23,298 nucleotides of DNA. Source: Gnomoniopsis sp. IMI 355080 (taxonomy: Eukaryota; Ascomycota; Sordariomycetes; Diaporthales; Gnomoniaceae). Positions 1-10,257 of the stretch are shown in pieces. The stretch spans positions 1 to 23,298 of the forward strand of contig JAPEVC010000362.1 in NCBI GenBank assembly GCA_027946555.1, written 5' to 3'. A model generated the notes under the pieces. The model saw only the letters and a list, made by a program, of their open reading frames with translations, did not search any database and was not told the origin of the DNA. Position numbers and translations under genes: made by a program. The first letter of the stretch is position 1, and each line of letters starts with the position of its first letter.

Positions 1-940
1 GGCAAAAAGGCTCAGGGCGGGGGCAATGGCATTTAGATGGTAACAGTTACGAGAGGTAAGGAGAGGCCCTTTACAGGAGGGCGGCCTGTATGGATGATGA
101 TGGCTGTTGAGCGCTGGATTGAATAGGAGGCATATTGTGATTGTTGATAAAGGTCACACACTAGGGGCGTTGGTAGGAGTTGCGGCACACCAGAATTACA
201 ACATTGAATTCATGATCATAATTTCTTGAGCATACATTAGCGCTGCCTCTCTTATATGGAGGCCAGACCGCAGAGAACATGTTGCTACCGAGAAAGGGGT
301 AGACATATACGATCGAGTATACCCCCCTCCTCGGCTCGACCCATCCGAAATCGAACAAAAGCAAGCCAAGAAACAGACACAACATCTTTCTACAGTCATC
401 GCCATGACAGATGCTGATGGGATGCACTATTGCTAGATAGCCAGGTACCTACTAAGTGGAGGAGGCAAATGGCAGATGGAATGTTTTCAAATCGTAGCGT
501 TCTGGGAGGGATTGGAGCTTCAGGATTAAGTTCGCTTTTATTGTGGAAATAACAGAGTACTCTTTTCAAAAATACTTATGATCTGCTTCGGATAGAATAG
601 AAACCGAAATTGGAAAATGAAAAAAAGGAAGGCAAAATAAAATGAAACTAGTCATATCACCCTACAAATTCAAGAAAGAATCAATACCCACCAAGAGCGT
701 TACACAAGATTCACTCGAACCATGAACCTCAACGCAACATTAAAAGAGAAACATCACCAGAACCCTGTGCCCAACACAGCTCCAAACTGGTTGAGGCATG
801 TTGCAAGGCCAGCGTGTTCTCCCTAGCATATGACAATTTAATTCTTATATAGACATTGACATGTGCTCACTGTCTGTGTAGTGGGTTTTTCCGGGAGGCC
901 GGGAGCAAAAGAACTTGGGTTTGGTTGGTTGGTCTTGAGG

Positions 941-954
941 CTAGGCTAGCCTAG
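941..954. repeat. 14-bp perfect palindrome
   Basis: CTAGGCTAGCCTAG reads the same on both strands. It lies in non-coding DNA and resembles the CCTAGG-containing palindromes found elsewhere in the window's intergenic DNA. Function unknown. Confidence 0.6.
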
Positions 955-1209
955 GCGGGGTTTGGCGGGTAAAAGAGGCCCGGTTGGGGAGCTTTCAATC
1001 GATGGCTTGCCTGAGGTGAATTAGCGGGTGACTACCTGGCTTTGGTCAATGTGAAGGTTGGGGGGCCCAGCGGGCGGGAGAGATGGACAGACAGAACGGC
1101 CGCCAAGGGATGGTGAGGGTAGGAGATTGACTGAGCAGAAAGTGGGTAGATGTGATAGGTGGTGGTGATAAGTGATGTATAACGTCGATGATTGCATGGC
1201 TGACTGCGA

Positions 1210-1221
1210 ATATATATATAT
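1210..1221. repeat. AT dinucleotide microsatellite
   Basis: Six tandem AT units in non-coding DNA. No function is implied. Confidence 0.8.
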
Positions 1222-1646
1222 GTAAATGATGTGTAAACTGCCTACAGTGAGGTTGATTAGTGGCATGCACCATCTCAGCCACTCCATTCCAGGCGCCTCC
1301 TTGAACGCCCGTTGGATGGGAGGGAGAGAATTCGCTGGCTTGAGGGAACATGTGTCGACCAATGAATTGGGTGGAGGAGATTCCAGATGCCCATCTCCCT
1401 CGTTTTTCTGCATCGGATGGCTGTCAAAGACAAGCCACGACCATGGATACCAGCTCGACAGAGGTCCATCCTAACGCAAGTAGCTGGTGGAAAGGATCAG
1501 GAACGTATGAAAAAGGAGAATGCGTGCACCTCCATTAGCAGACCAAGAACACATCTAGTAAACTTACCATAATGGGAACAGCAGACCATCCCCAACTGAG
1601 ATCACACAAATCAATTCACGGATAAATCTACCAAAACGCCACCACT

Positions 1647-1652
1647 TTTATT
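1647..1652 (-). terminator. Putative polyadenylation signal of the Ski2 gene
   Basis: The minus strand reads AATAAA about 115 nt past the TAA stop of the Ski2 gene, a normal distance for a fungal 3' end. The motif is visible; its use is inferred. Confidence 0.45.
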
Positions 1653-1767
1653 TGTCCCATCTGTGGACCCGACCAACGCCATTTCAATGCTCATGGTCTC
1701 ATGCATGTGCTGAACCAACGTGTACCCAATTCAATATCGCGTGCTGCAGCATCGACCTCAACGGTCT

Positions 1768-4700
1768 TTACATGTAGAGACTTGCAACCGCAGTGATGTC
1801 CCTCTTGATCATCTCCTGCGCCGTCTCCATCTTCTGGTACAACTCTGGATCACCAATAATCCGCGCAGCATTCTTGACCTCCCGACACGTCTCGTCCAGC
1901 CGCGAGATTGTCCGTACAATCGTCCCCTCCAATACATCCGTGAGGTCTGTGATGTTTTTGAAGCTCATGCCTCGCGCCCACTCATACACAACTTCCATTA
2001 ACCCAAAGCGCGGCTTGCACGCAAAGTCGTTGCTCTCGTCGGACGTTTGAATTACCTGGTGAATCGTCTGCACATTGTTGACCTTCTCGGAGATCTCAAT
2101 GATTGTGTTGCGCGCACGTTCGAGGTTGCCGCTGAGCTTAGGCTCAAGGTCGGATTTCTCCTGGAACACAAACGCGGAGAGCAGGGCTGCAATCTCGGCG
2201 GGCTCGTAGTCAGCCAGAACGTTGTCGAGAATGAGCTCGGTCAGAACGAGTTCGTCGCCAGAGTGGATTTCGCAGGCGACCTTGCCCTTTAGCTGGATGC
2301 GGGAGGACTCGTCGATGAATCCTAGTTCTCGAAGGACTTCGCAACGCTGCGCGTAATCGGGAAGAAGCTGAAGGTTCTGGTTGGAGAGTGCTTGTCGGAG
2401 CTCGTCGATTTTCTCTTTGATGATCCACTGGTCGTGGCACATAGCAAACTAAGACTGGAGTTAGTATTATCTCTATTTGATGTAGAACAACCACGGGAGT
2501 AACCATTGATAGGCAAAGCCGTTAGGGAATAGACTTACATGTTTGAGGAAGTGGGGACATTTCAAAGCCTCCGAACTCAGTACTATACGTTCAGCCTGGG
2601 CTCGCTTTCCCTTGATCTCCTGGAGCGCCAAACTCTTGATTTTGCTGAGATCAACCTCGTCAAATATAGGACTGTCCCAGCTCTCGAACATCTGTGCCAT
2701 CTTCTCCCTTGCTTGTGCGACAGTCTCCCTCCCGTTGAAGAACTCATTGACAAGACTCCGGTTGTTCTGGCCGGTCAGAACCTCTAGGTCTGAGATTGGC
2801 ACATGTACCATCTTTTGGCGTATGTGCCGCTTGTTCTTGGGAAGCTCCTTGTAATAGCTCCGAAGGGCTCTGATGTAAGGCAGTAGGTCGGTGGAGTCGC
2901 GAGCATCTCTGTTGGGATTGATCTCGAGGACCTGCACGGTCGGCTCTTTATTGGCCGAAACGATGGCACTAACACCGTCTGCGAGCAGCAGACCAGCGGT
3001 CCGGATTCCATCTTTCTGATAAACAACCAGAGTGCCCCGAGAAAACATTCTCCGCAGGAATGGTATAGCGAGCATGCCCATGTACAATTCGCCAGTCAAG
3101 CGTTTGAAGTCTTGTGCCGCCTGGTGACATTCATCCATGTGTACATCACAAATTTCACACGGATCCCGCTTGACCTTTGCTAGATCCGCCTCCGAGACTT
3201 TGACGGCCTTCTCATGCTCTGGCAGCAGCTGTTGTGTGGCATGTTCAGAGAAACTGCGCTTAATCATTTCTTCGATCTTGAGGGCTTCAACTCGGAGGAG
3301 GTTAAGAATCATGTTGTAGGTCAGGCGGAATTGGGATCGCAGCTTGTGTGGCTCGCCCAATATCATCTTTTGAAGGTCGGCTGCTGGCGGTACAGAGTCG
3401 CCTCCCGGCGGGACGATGATGACGGTTCCAACTGTGTCCAGTCCACGCCGACCAGCACGTCCGGACATTTGCGTGTACTCGCCGGGGAGAAGATCTCGGA
3501 ACGAGTGGCCGTCGTGCTTGCGATAGCCAGAAAAGACCACAGTCCTTGTGGGAAGGTTAAGACCCATAGCGAAGGTCTCGGTTGCAAAGAGCACCTTAAC
3601 CAAGGTCTGCGCAAAGAGAATTTCGACGAGTTCCTTGACGATGGGTAGAAGCCCACCATGATGGACGGCGATGCCGCGTGCCAAGAGCTCCCTCATGCGG
3701 ACGATCTGTGGCAGCAAACGGTCATCAGGCTTTAGACGCGCAAGGGACTTCTCAACAATCATGTGTATGTGGCTTTTCTCCTGCGCAGTCGTAAAGTCCT
3801 GGTTAGTCAAGGCATCGGCGTTTTCTTCGCAGCGTTTCTTTGAAAAGACAAAGATGCATGAAGGCAGAAGATTGCCCTTCTTCAGGAACTGCACCAGATG
3901 GACCCAGAGGTTCTTGTCCTGCGAAGCCGAGGTGAAACCTCCTTGACGGCCACCACGACCCATGTGGCCAGGATTGTGACTTGCTCGAGGGGGACCGCTC
4001 CCTCCTCTGCCTCTCTGGTTGCTGTTTCCACCACGCCCTCCGCGCTGGTTATTACCGCCCCTCTGGTTGGTCCCACCACGACCTCCCCTTTGAGTGCCGC
4101 CTCCCCGAGCGTTGGAAGCGCTGGGCGCAGGTGAAGGTTGATCACGCTTCTGAAGGGCGTTGCTGGCATCCTTCCAGCCCTTTTCAATGAACTTCCTGTC
4201 GGACCCAACAATTTTGTGGATGTTTTTGTTCGCCCATAGATAATGTTCCAATGGTACGGGACGCTTTGGTGTTGAGATGACCCAAATGTTCTTCTTCTTG
4301 GTGCGGCCAACCCATTCGGCGAACTCCTTTGTGTTGGGGACCGTGGCAGACAGCAGAATAAGAGAGACATGATCCGGCAGCATAATAATGACCTCTTCCC
4401 AGACAACACCTCGTTCCGTATCGTTGACATAATGAACCTCGTCAAAGATTACATACTCCACATCTCGAATAATATCAGCACCACGATATAGCATACTGCG
4501 CAAGATCTCCGTGGTCATAATCAGACAGCTTGCCTCAGGATTTATCTGGACATCTCCTGTCAGAATACCGACCTCGTCAAAAGTCTGGCGGAAGTCACGG
4601 AACTTCTGGTTGCTGAGAGCCTTGATGGGTGAGGTGTAGATGGCCTTGGTCATGTGCTGCGCAGCCAGCGCGATGGCGTACTCGGCCACGACCGTCTTTC

Positions 4701-5815
4701 CTGCGGAGGTGTGAGCCGCGACGAAGACCGAATCGCCATTTTCGATGTGATATATGGCCTCCTTCTGGAACACATCTAGCTCGAACGGCCAGTCCCTGGC
4801 CATGTCAGGTACAAGCTCGCGAAAGTTGGGAAACTCTGGTTTGAGCGCTACCATGTGCGCCCACTCGCGACCAGCTTTGTTAGCTCTGGATGCAGCAAGC
4901 TGGCCACGCGGTTCCATCGCCGCAAACTCTTTCGGTAAAAGAGCATCGATCTCTTCGCTGTCCTCATCCTCAGCACCGGAGGCATCCTCAGGTGTGGTAT
5001 TATCCGAGTTGCCATTTGCCACAACATTTCCATTCACATCGCCGTCGGGCAACTCGTCTGGCTCCTGATCGAGCTCTTTCTCCACCTCTTTGGCCTCCTT
5101 CTCTCCAGCGGCAGTCTTCCTGGAAAAATCTATGCCCCTTGACATGCCAGGCGCAACCTCCAACAGGCCGTTTTCGTCCCCGAGCTTGATGACTCTGGCC
5201 AGCTTGGTCGTTGAGTCATCTGTGCCGTCCGCGTAGCTGCCGTTTCGGAGCAACTGGTCTTCGAGCGCAGCTGTAGCCTCTATACTATCCAGGCCGCCGG
5301 GGGCGAAGGGAAAGAACCCAGCTCCACCGCGGACAAAATCAACGCCCGAAGCAGGCTTTCGGAGGAGGGAAGTCGAGTTCTTTGCGGTGGCATTGTTTGC
5401 GGGGACGGTGATATTGTTGTAGCCGACCACTCGACCTTGGAGACCTCGGCGTATGAAGCGAGTCTCAGTGCGAGTCTGGGTGGAGCCAATCTTGAACAGG
5501 TCAGTGTAGTCGGTCGGGACGTCCCAGCGTCTGTGGTATTGCCGCATTGTCAGTACCTGTTCGCGCACAGCATGCTATGCTTGTCTAGGAGTCTTCGGTA
5601 ACGCACTGTTGCAGCCTGTTGAGCCATTCCGTGGAAAATGTCTGGGATGGCGATAGATACTTCTTTTCCAGGTGTGCTTTCAGCTGTTCAGGGTCTTGTA
5701 TTCGTTTCCGCTGGGGCGCTGCCTTGTCGAGGATGTCATCAATAAGTTGGTCGTTGGTAGCGTCATTGTCGTAGATGTGAAGCCGGGCAAGGGCCTCGGA
5801 ATTATCGTCAGTCAT
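1768..5815 (-). CDS. ski2: Ski2-type ATP-dependent RNA helicase of the Ski complex
   Basis: Cytoplasmic DExH helicase that, with Ski3 and Ski8, feeds mRNA to the exosome for 3'-5' decay. My model is complement(1768-2448, 2539-5530, 5607-5815), 1293 aa, close to the yeast Ski2 length. Intron 5531-5606 (76 nt, GTGCGT...ACAG) restores the join RLQQ/RWDVPTDYT. Intron 2449-2538 (90 nt, GTAAGT, branch TACTAAC, TTAG) joins CPHFLKH to FAMCHDQW. Visible motifs: Walker A AHTSAGKT at about 342-349, DEVH at 433-436, SAT at 464-466, an RGG-rich insert at about 545-600, and QMSGRAGRRG at about 757-766, followed by the Ski2/Mtr4 C-terminal (DSHCT) region ending near 1293. The ATG at 5815 has A at -3 and precedes the conserved N-terminal block. 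The frame stays open upstream to an ATG at 5977, so a longer start cannot be fully excluded. Family assignment is secure. Confidence 0.95.
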
Positions 5816-6261
5816 ACTGGGTGTCTTTGACGTATCATTGCTTTGGATCGGAGCGCGCAATGTTGGTTCTTTGGAGCTTGTGGTGATGTGAAAGGGAAAT
5901 GAACATTGAAGCTGCAAGGTGGGATGTGGGCTGCAGCTCTCGCCCCGCCAAAAGTCTGGGGTCGACAGTTGCATCATTGATGAGAAAGCCCAGCTCCCCT
6001 GCTATAAGCGGGACAATCTTCGATACAGCAGCTACGTACAGGATGTTCTTCTTTACCTTTCGACTTTTTCTCATTCTTGCCTATCGTATACCTGCTTTCA
6101 TTTTTGACCTTAAATTGGTTTGGTCAACGAGCATCTCTCCCTGCGGAGAGCCTCATGCAAATTCATGTGGCAGGCCATATGTTGAATCATCAATTAGTCT
6201 GCCTGGGGGTTGATCGACACCTCTAGTCATAAATCATGAATTAGATGGAAAGGGAGCAGCT
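5816..6261. other. Intergenic spacer between two tandem minus-strand genes
   Basis: About 446 bp holding the 3' end of the Csm3-like gene and the promoter and 5' untranslated region of the Ski2 gene. The short open frames here have no protein-like character. No sharp promoter motif was identified. Confidence 0.6.
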
Positions 6262-7469
6262 CTACCATAGTCCGTCCATTTCTGCCATAGCCTCCTCATC
6301 ATCGTCGAATTGCGGTTGTGTTGCTTTTGCGGCAGAAGCAACGCTCGCGGGCTCCTTAGGCGCATTGTGAGCCTCTGCTTCCGCCATCAACGCATCCAGG
6401 TCATCCTCGTCACCATCTGCTACACCTCCTTCCTTTACTGGCTGCGTCGTGGAATTTGCCGTGCTTGGATTGGACTTCCATCGTGGCGGCTCGTCTTCGG
6501 CCTCGGCTATAAGTGCGTCCAGTTCATCGAACTCATCAGATTGGGCCTGCGGTCGTTGTGCAGCCTTGGGCTTGCCATCACCGAATATGCTCGCCACTGC
6601 ACCTCCACCTAGTTTCGTCGGCTCGCTCGGCCGACTCGTGTTTTCCATAGCCATCAGGGCATCCAGTTCATCCTCATCAGGCTCGTCTCCAGCCCCAGCG
6701 GCTACATTGTCCGTTTTCCGTCCTCCGATTGGTGTCGCATTATAGATATCGTCGTCACCAAACAAGTCGTCTCGTCCGGGCGTCTTCTGGCGGCCACTTC
6801 CCATCATATCGAATATGGGCGCAACGCGCTCGGCTTGTTTATGTGACAGATCCTCGGTCCGGCCTGTGATCTCTGCATCCCCACCCTCGTCTATGATAGC
6901 TGTCTTCGGCCTGCCCTCGTTGATCCACTCCGCCCGCATGCTTCTCAGCTGTTTGTTGTGTCCAGCTTTCTCAACCATAGCCAAGGCGTCAATGAATTTG
7001 GCTTTGGGAAAGAGGTCGTCGAGCCAATCCTGGTAGAAAGACAGGAGCCGTGATGCATCGCCCCACTGATCTTGGTAAGTTGAAGTCACGTCAAAGAAGA
7101 ATGAGAGACCGCTTTACCTCGTGGCCCTTCCCCTTCAATTTCAGATTCTTTGATCTCTTGCGAAGTGCTGGAATACCGTTCTTCGAAAGTAGTCTGTGGT
7201 CGAGCATCAGCACCAGCCGACCTAGGTGGCGAAGACTGAATATAGGGTAAAACATACCGCTCTTGGTCGAGCTTCACCCTCGGTTCTCTGACCTTCTTCG
7301 CTACCGAGACCTCCTCGTCGACGTTCAAATCGCCAGGCCCTTTGCGCTTGTTGGAGTCTTTGGGTGAGGCAAAAGGGTCATCGTCCAGATCTCCCTCAAG
7401 AAAGAAATTGTCAAGGTCGTCGAGCTTTGGTGGTGCAGAATCTTTGGTAGCCTTGTTAGAAGCCATCAT
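6262..7469 (-). CDS. csm3: Csm3/Swi3/TIPIN replication-fork protection protein
   Basis: Partner of Tof1/Swi1 (Timeless) in the fork protection complex, which stabilises stalled forks and supports checkpoint signalling in the nucleus. My model is complement(6262-7065, 7118-7193, 7258-7469), 363 aa. Intron 7194-7257 (64 nt, GTATGT...CACAG) joins KLDQER to LLSKNGIPALRK. Intron 7066-7117 (52 nt, GTAAAG...ATCAG) joins KGKGHE to WGDASRLLSFYQDWLDDLFP. Together these rebuild the Swi3 domain at roughly residues 65-145. The C-terminal half is acidic and carries three copies of a D/E-D/E-LDAL-hydrophobic-A motif at about 226-238, 273-288 and 315-330, then a related acidic end (349-363). Two adjacent ATGs exist; the second (7466) has the better context, with A at -3. 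The promoter is shared with the complex I subunit gene and contains an MCB box, which fits S-phase expression. Confidence 0.92.
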
Positions 7470-7780
7470 GAAGAACTTCAGGGCTCAGAACTATGTCTTT
7501 TTTTTGGCCCAGTGCGTCGTGTATTCGAAAAGTGATAAGGTCAATTCTCGTGAGACGCGTCTCAATTTCTGGGGGACGCGACGGGAGAGTTAATGACTTG
7601 GTCCGTGCATATGAACATCCCTGTCACACCCTCGGCTGCTCCCGAGCTTGGGACTTTGAGCCTGAGGCAAGATTCCATCTCGGAAGCTGATTGAGACGAC
7701 ATCCACTCGCGAAACCGCAATTGACAAGCACCCGATCGCCACCCTCACCGTCGCCGGCACGCAGATTGCCCATCACAGCC
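7470..7780. promoter_or_regulatory. Bidirectional promoter of the Csm3 and complex I 21 kDa genes
   Basis: These 311 bp separate the divergent start codons and must hold both promoters and both 5' untranslated regions. The notable content is the ACGCGT palindrome and a nearby second ACGCG core. No clear TATA box was seen. Confidence 0.7.
7551..7564. promoter_or_regulatory. MluI cell-cycle box (MCB) inside a 14-bp palindrome
   Basis: TGAGACGCGTCTCA is a perfect palindrome centred on ACGCGT, the MBF (Mbp1-Swi6) site known from yeast G1/S genes. A second core, ACGCGA, lies at 7576-7581. Both are about 80-115 bp upstream of the Csm3/Swi3 start codon. The site is seen directly; MBF control of this gene is inferred. 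Confidence 0.6.
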
Positions 7781-8595
7781 ATGTCGAAAGAGCCCTCCCA
7801 GACCTACTTCCCAAGTAGGACTCTCAAGTCCGACTATCCTGTGAGTTTATGGCTGTCAATTGACTCCCGAAAGGATGCCCCTTCGCTAATTTTCGTGTGC
7901 CAGCTTATAGACAACGACCCGTACGACGACCCCTCCTGCGCCCCCGAGCGAAGGCACATCGATATGGCGGACTAATTGATGGACTTTAGACATTTCAAAC
8001 GAGTACTTGGCTATGCACGACAGTCAGATATTGCCTTCGGCGCTGCTGCTGCAGCAGCAGGACCAGGTCTCCTCTGGACTATGGAGAAGTTTGCGCCCTC
8101 CCATGTTGGCAAAGGTGGCTTTGCGCGAGTTATGAGGCTGGCCGGTTTTATTGGCCTGTGCGGTGGCTTCCTGGCTACATACAATCGGTCGATCAGTAGG
8201 TGGCCCCAGGGATCGAGGAGGGACTGGTGTGAACAGCGTGTACGACGTAGAAGCCGCAGGCAGGATTCAAGGCTGACAACACACGCTTTACAGTGAGATT
8301 CTATGGTTTCAGCGAAAACGCCCGCGAGGTGGAGATGGATATGCGCGAGATGGTCGACAAAGTCAAGCGCGGTGAGCCGCTGTACGGCGAAAGCAAGCTC
8401 GAGCCACACATGCAAGGTGTCGCAGCACGCCAGTCCCGATTCTCGGGTATGTTCTCCGATGCTGTCCCCTGGTTCAACTTTGTGAACCACCCACAGCACG
8501 GCGTCGATACCGCCAAGTACTACCGGCAGGCCGAGAAAGAGCTCGAGGCGGAGAGACTGTCAAAGGGGCAGGACGAGGTTGCGAAATTGGGCTGA
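7781..8595 (+). CDS. NADH:ubiquinone oxidoreductase 21 kDa accessory subunit (complex I)
   Basis: Accessory membrane-arm subunit of mitochondrial complex I; it contributes to assembly or stability, not catalysis. My model is join(7781-7840, 7904-7920, 7990-8195, 8294-8595), 194 aa (about 21 kDa). Introns: 7841-7903 (63 nt, GTGAGT), 7921-7989 (69 nt, weaker GTACGA donor, branch ACTAAT) and 8196-8293 (98 nt, GTAGGT, branch CTGAC). Exon 2 is only 17 nt. The join gives KSDYP-LIDNDPHFKRVLGYAR, the conserved start of fungal 21 kDa subunits. Hydrophobic segments are near residues 41-57 (Ala-rich) and 73-90; the charged C-terminal half (about 95-194) matches the family's separate C-terminal domain. 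The ATG has good context (GCC before it). Cell location and family come from recognition; no search was run. Confidence 0.88.
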
Positions 8596-9583
8596 GGATA
8601 AGCAGTTCCACTTTTGCAACTGTTTGAACCAGGGGAAGAAAGGGTCCGGATCTGTAGTCTGGACAGAGGCGTCACCAGGGGAAAGGAAGAGCTCAACCGT
8701 ATGGAGCGGTTCAACGGCGTCGTACTCGAAGCATTACTGTGCAAAAGACATGTAGGCAAACCAAGAAATGCCGAAATCCAATTCAACAAGTTCCTGACGG
8801 CTTGTATGAGCCCGTATTGTCACGGAGTGCAGAACGCCAAAAACCGTGTGCAGACCACACGAGTCCCCAGACGTTTTTGCGCTCAGTATTATCCACAGTC
8901 AAACCTATCTGCTCTGGTCCCATGAATTGGAAAGCTTGCTTACTTTGCGCTGATACGCATTCCAAGGGCGGGGAACTCGTGTTTGGTACTACTGGATCCA
9001 GCAGATAACGTATTGGCTCTAGGAAGTATCACACCATGCCAACAGAGATTTTACAATGGCCAGGGCCAGGATAGATCGACCCGTATTTTCAGAGCAGACC
9101 AGGAACGACAACAGGCAGACAAGTGTTAAGGGTGAGCCTTCGTAGCACCTGACTCTCAGGCTTCTGCAAACTATCGGATTCCCCCTCTAACCGACTCCGA
9201 CCGAGTTCATTCTGCGCAGTGCTTGATATGCATTGTGATCTCGTATTTTGATAAAATTGCTAGAGGCTATCAAAGTGTGAATGCTTCTTGATCACATTGC
9301 CGATATCGTAGGAAGCCTTCCATCTCATCACGCAACGGCCGTCTCCAAAGTATCATCTTACCTTGATTCCTTTCTACCAAATGTGAAAAATATTCCATCT
9401 GTATCGTACGTTCCAGAATGAATATCACAGTGTACCATAGTTTCCGAAATTTGAGCTTGTTATATTACAATGAGCTCGCTTCTATTTACAAATTCAGCCT
9501 CCGCGAGTCCGGTGCTTGTATTTGTGTTCCGATCCTCTATTACCCAATCCCATTAACCGCACACGGAAGATTATTTTGACGAT
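8596..9583. other. Convergent intergenic region, no gene seen
   Basis: This stretch lies between two genes that point towards each other and should contain both 3' untranslated regions. A 103-codon plus-strand frame at 8614-8925 starts only 18 nt after the complex I stop, overlaps frames on the other strand and resembles no protein I know, so I do not call it. Confidence 0.55.
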
Positions 9584-9997
9584 CTAGTTGCAGACAGAGA
9601 AGACCTTGACGTTGTCGGGAGCGTTCCTTGTGCAAGCAGTCTCGAACTGGTCGCCACCGAGGTGAGCGGCCAGCTCGCCAGTGGCAGCGTCCTTGGACTC
9701 GCAAAAGTTGTCCGCATCAATATCGAGGACAACGGAGGCAGGGTCCTCGACGAGGCTCTCATCCTTGTTGTAGAGCTCGTCCCTGGGGTACTGTTGTTTT
9801 GGATACTTGATTAGCTTGCGGTCAAAGTTGATCGGTGGCTTTGTGCTGGAGGGGGTGGTACTCACGAAGGTGCAGGACTTGGCGGTGGTGGCCTTGTCAA
9901 GGACCTCGTTGGCGTCGACACAGTGGCACTTGGAGTGGACGTTGGCGGTGACACCGGCAACGGCGGCGGCGAGGGCGAAAATGATGGTGAACTGCAT
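9584..9997 (-). CDS. Small secreted six-cysteine protein, function unknown
   Basis: I do not recognise a family. The N-terminus is a clear signal peptide: M, then a hydrophobic Ala-rich run, ending near residue 18 (VTA before NVHSK). A 75-nt intron is likely at 9791-9865 (GTGAGT donor, GCTAATC branch, CAACAG acceptor), giving complement(9584-9790, 9866-9997) and 112 aa. The mature chain of about 94 residues is acidic and has six cysteines (SKC, HC, SC, FC, AC, VC), enough for three disulfides. The intron is a multiple of three without a stop, so retention would insert 25 residues with no cysteine and give 137 aa. Size, secretion signal and paired cysteines are typical of small secreted fungal proteins, including candidate effectors, but no role can be assigned. 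Confidence 0.8.
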   Translation of the reverse strand: MQFTIIFALAAAVAGVTANVHSKCHCVDANEVLDKATTAKSCTFVSTTPSSTKPPINFDRKLIKYPKQQYPRDELYNKDESLVEDPASVVLDIDADNFCESKDAATGELAAHLGGDQFETACTRNAPDNVKVFSVCN

Positions 9998-10010
9998 TTT
10001 GATGGGTCTT

Positions 10011-10079
10011 CTATGGTACCTTTTGGTCAGCTCTTGTCGGTCAGGGCATTATTTGTTGTAAGGGAGGAGGATATCTTAC
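10011..10079 (-). other. Possible 5'-UTR intron of the secreted-protein gene
   Basis: Reading the minus strand, GTAAGA begins at 10079, a GAGCTGACC branch-like site lies near 10030, and AG acceptors lie at about 10020 and 10011. This would remove a 60-69-nt intron just before the ATG at 9997. The signals are visible; splicing is inferred. Confidence 0.3.
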
Positions 10080-10251
10080 GGGTTGGAGGGTTTGGTAATT
10101 AAGGAGATGATAGTTGTAGGATTGTTCAAGAAAAGGTTAAAAGAATGACTTGGTTTTGATTAAATTTATTGGGTAGAAACTGTTGGATGTTCTTGTTGTT
10201 GAGGTGATGGCTGGATAATTCGAGAGGATTGGGGAGATCCTGATGGCCTTC

Positions 10252-10257
10252 TTATAC
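10252..10257 (-). promoter_or_regulatory. TATA-like element upstream of the secreted-protein gene
   Basis: The minus strand reads TATAAG about 255 nt upstream of the ATG at 9997, inside an AT-richer promoter. It is a plausible core promoter given a 5' untranslated region of around 200 nt, but the motif is short. Confidence 0.3.

Larger units (their letters stand above)
1..1767. other. Gene-free flank, no supported gene
   Basis: I found no reading frame with recognisable protein character or a convincing exon chain here on either strand. The stretch holds the presumed 3' untranslated region of the minus-strand helicase at its right end, an (AT)6 tract, a 14-bp palindrome and an AGGTACCT motif at 443-450. 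The open frames around 1021-1474 overlap on both strands and have unstructured, low-quality translations. The left end may be the promoter or untranslated region of a gene outside the window. Confidence 0.5.

Noticed and set aside
1021..1413. Minus-strand 130-codon frame near the left end
   Set aside because: It runs through the AT microsatellite (IYIYIY), has no motif, and competes with frames on the opposite strand.
8614..8925. 103-codon frame just after the complex I subunit
   Set aside because: It lies in the probable 3' untranslated region, has no recognisable character, and overlaps minus-strand frames.
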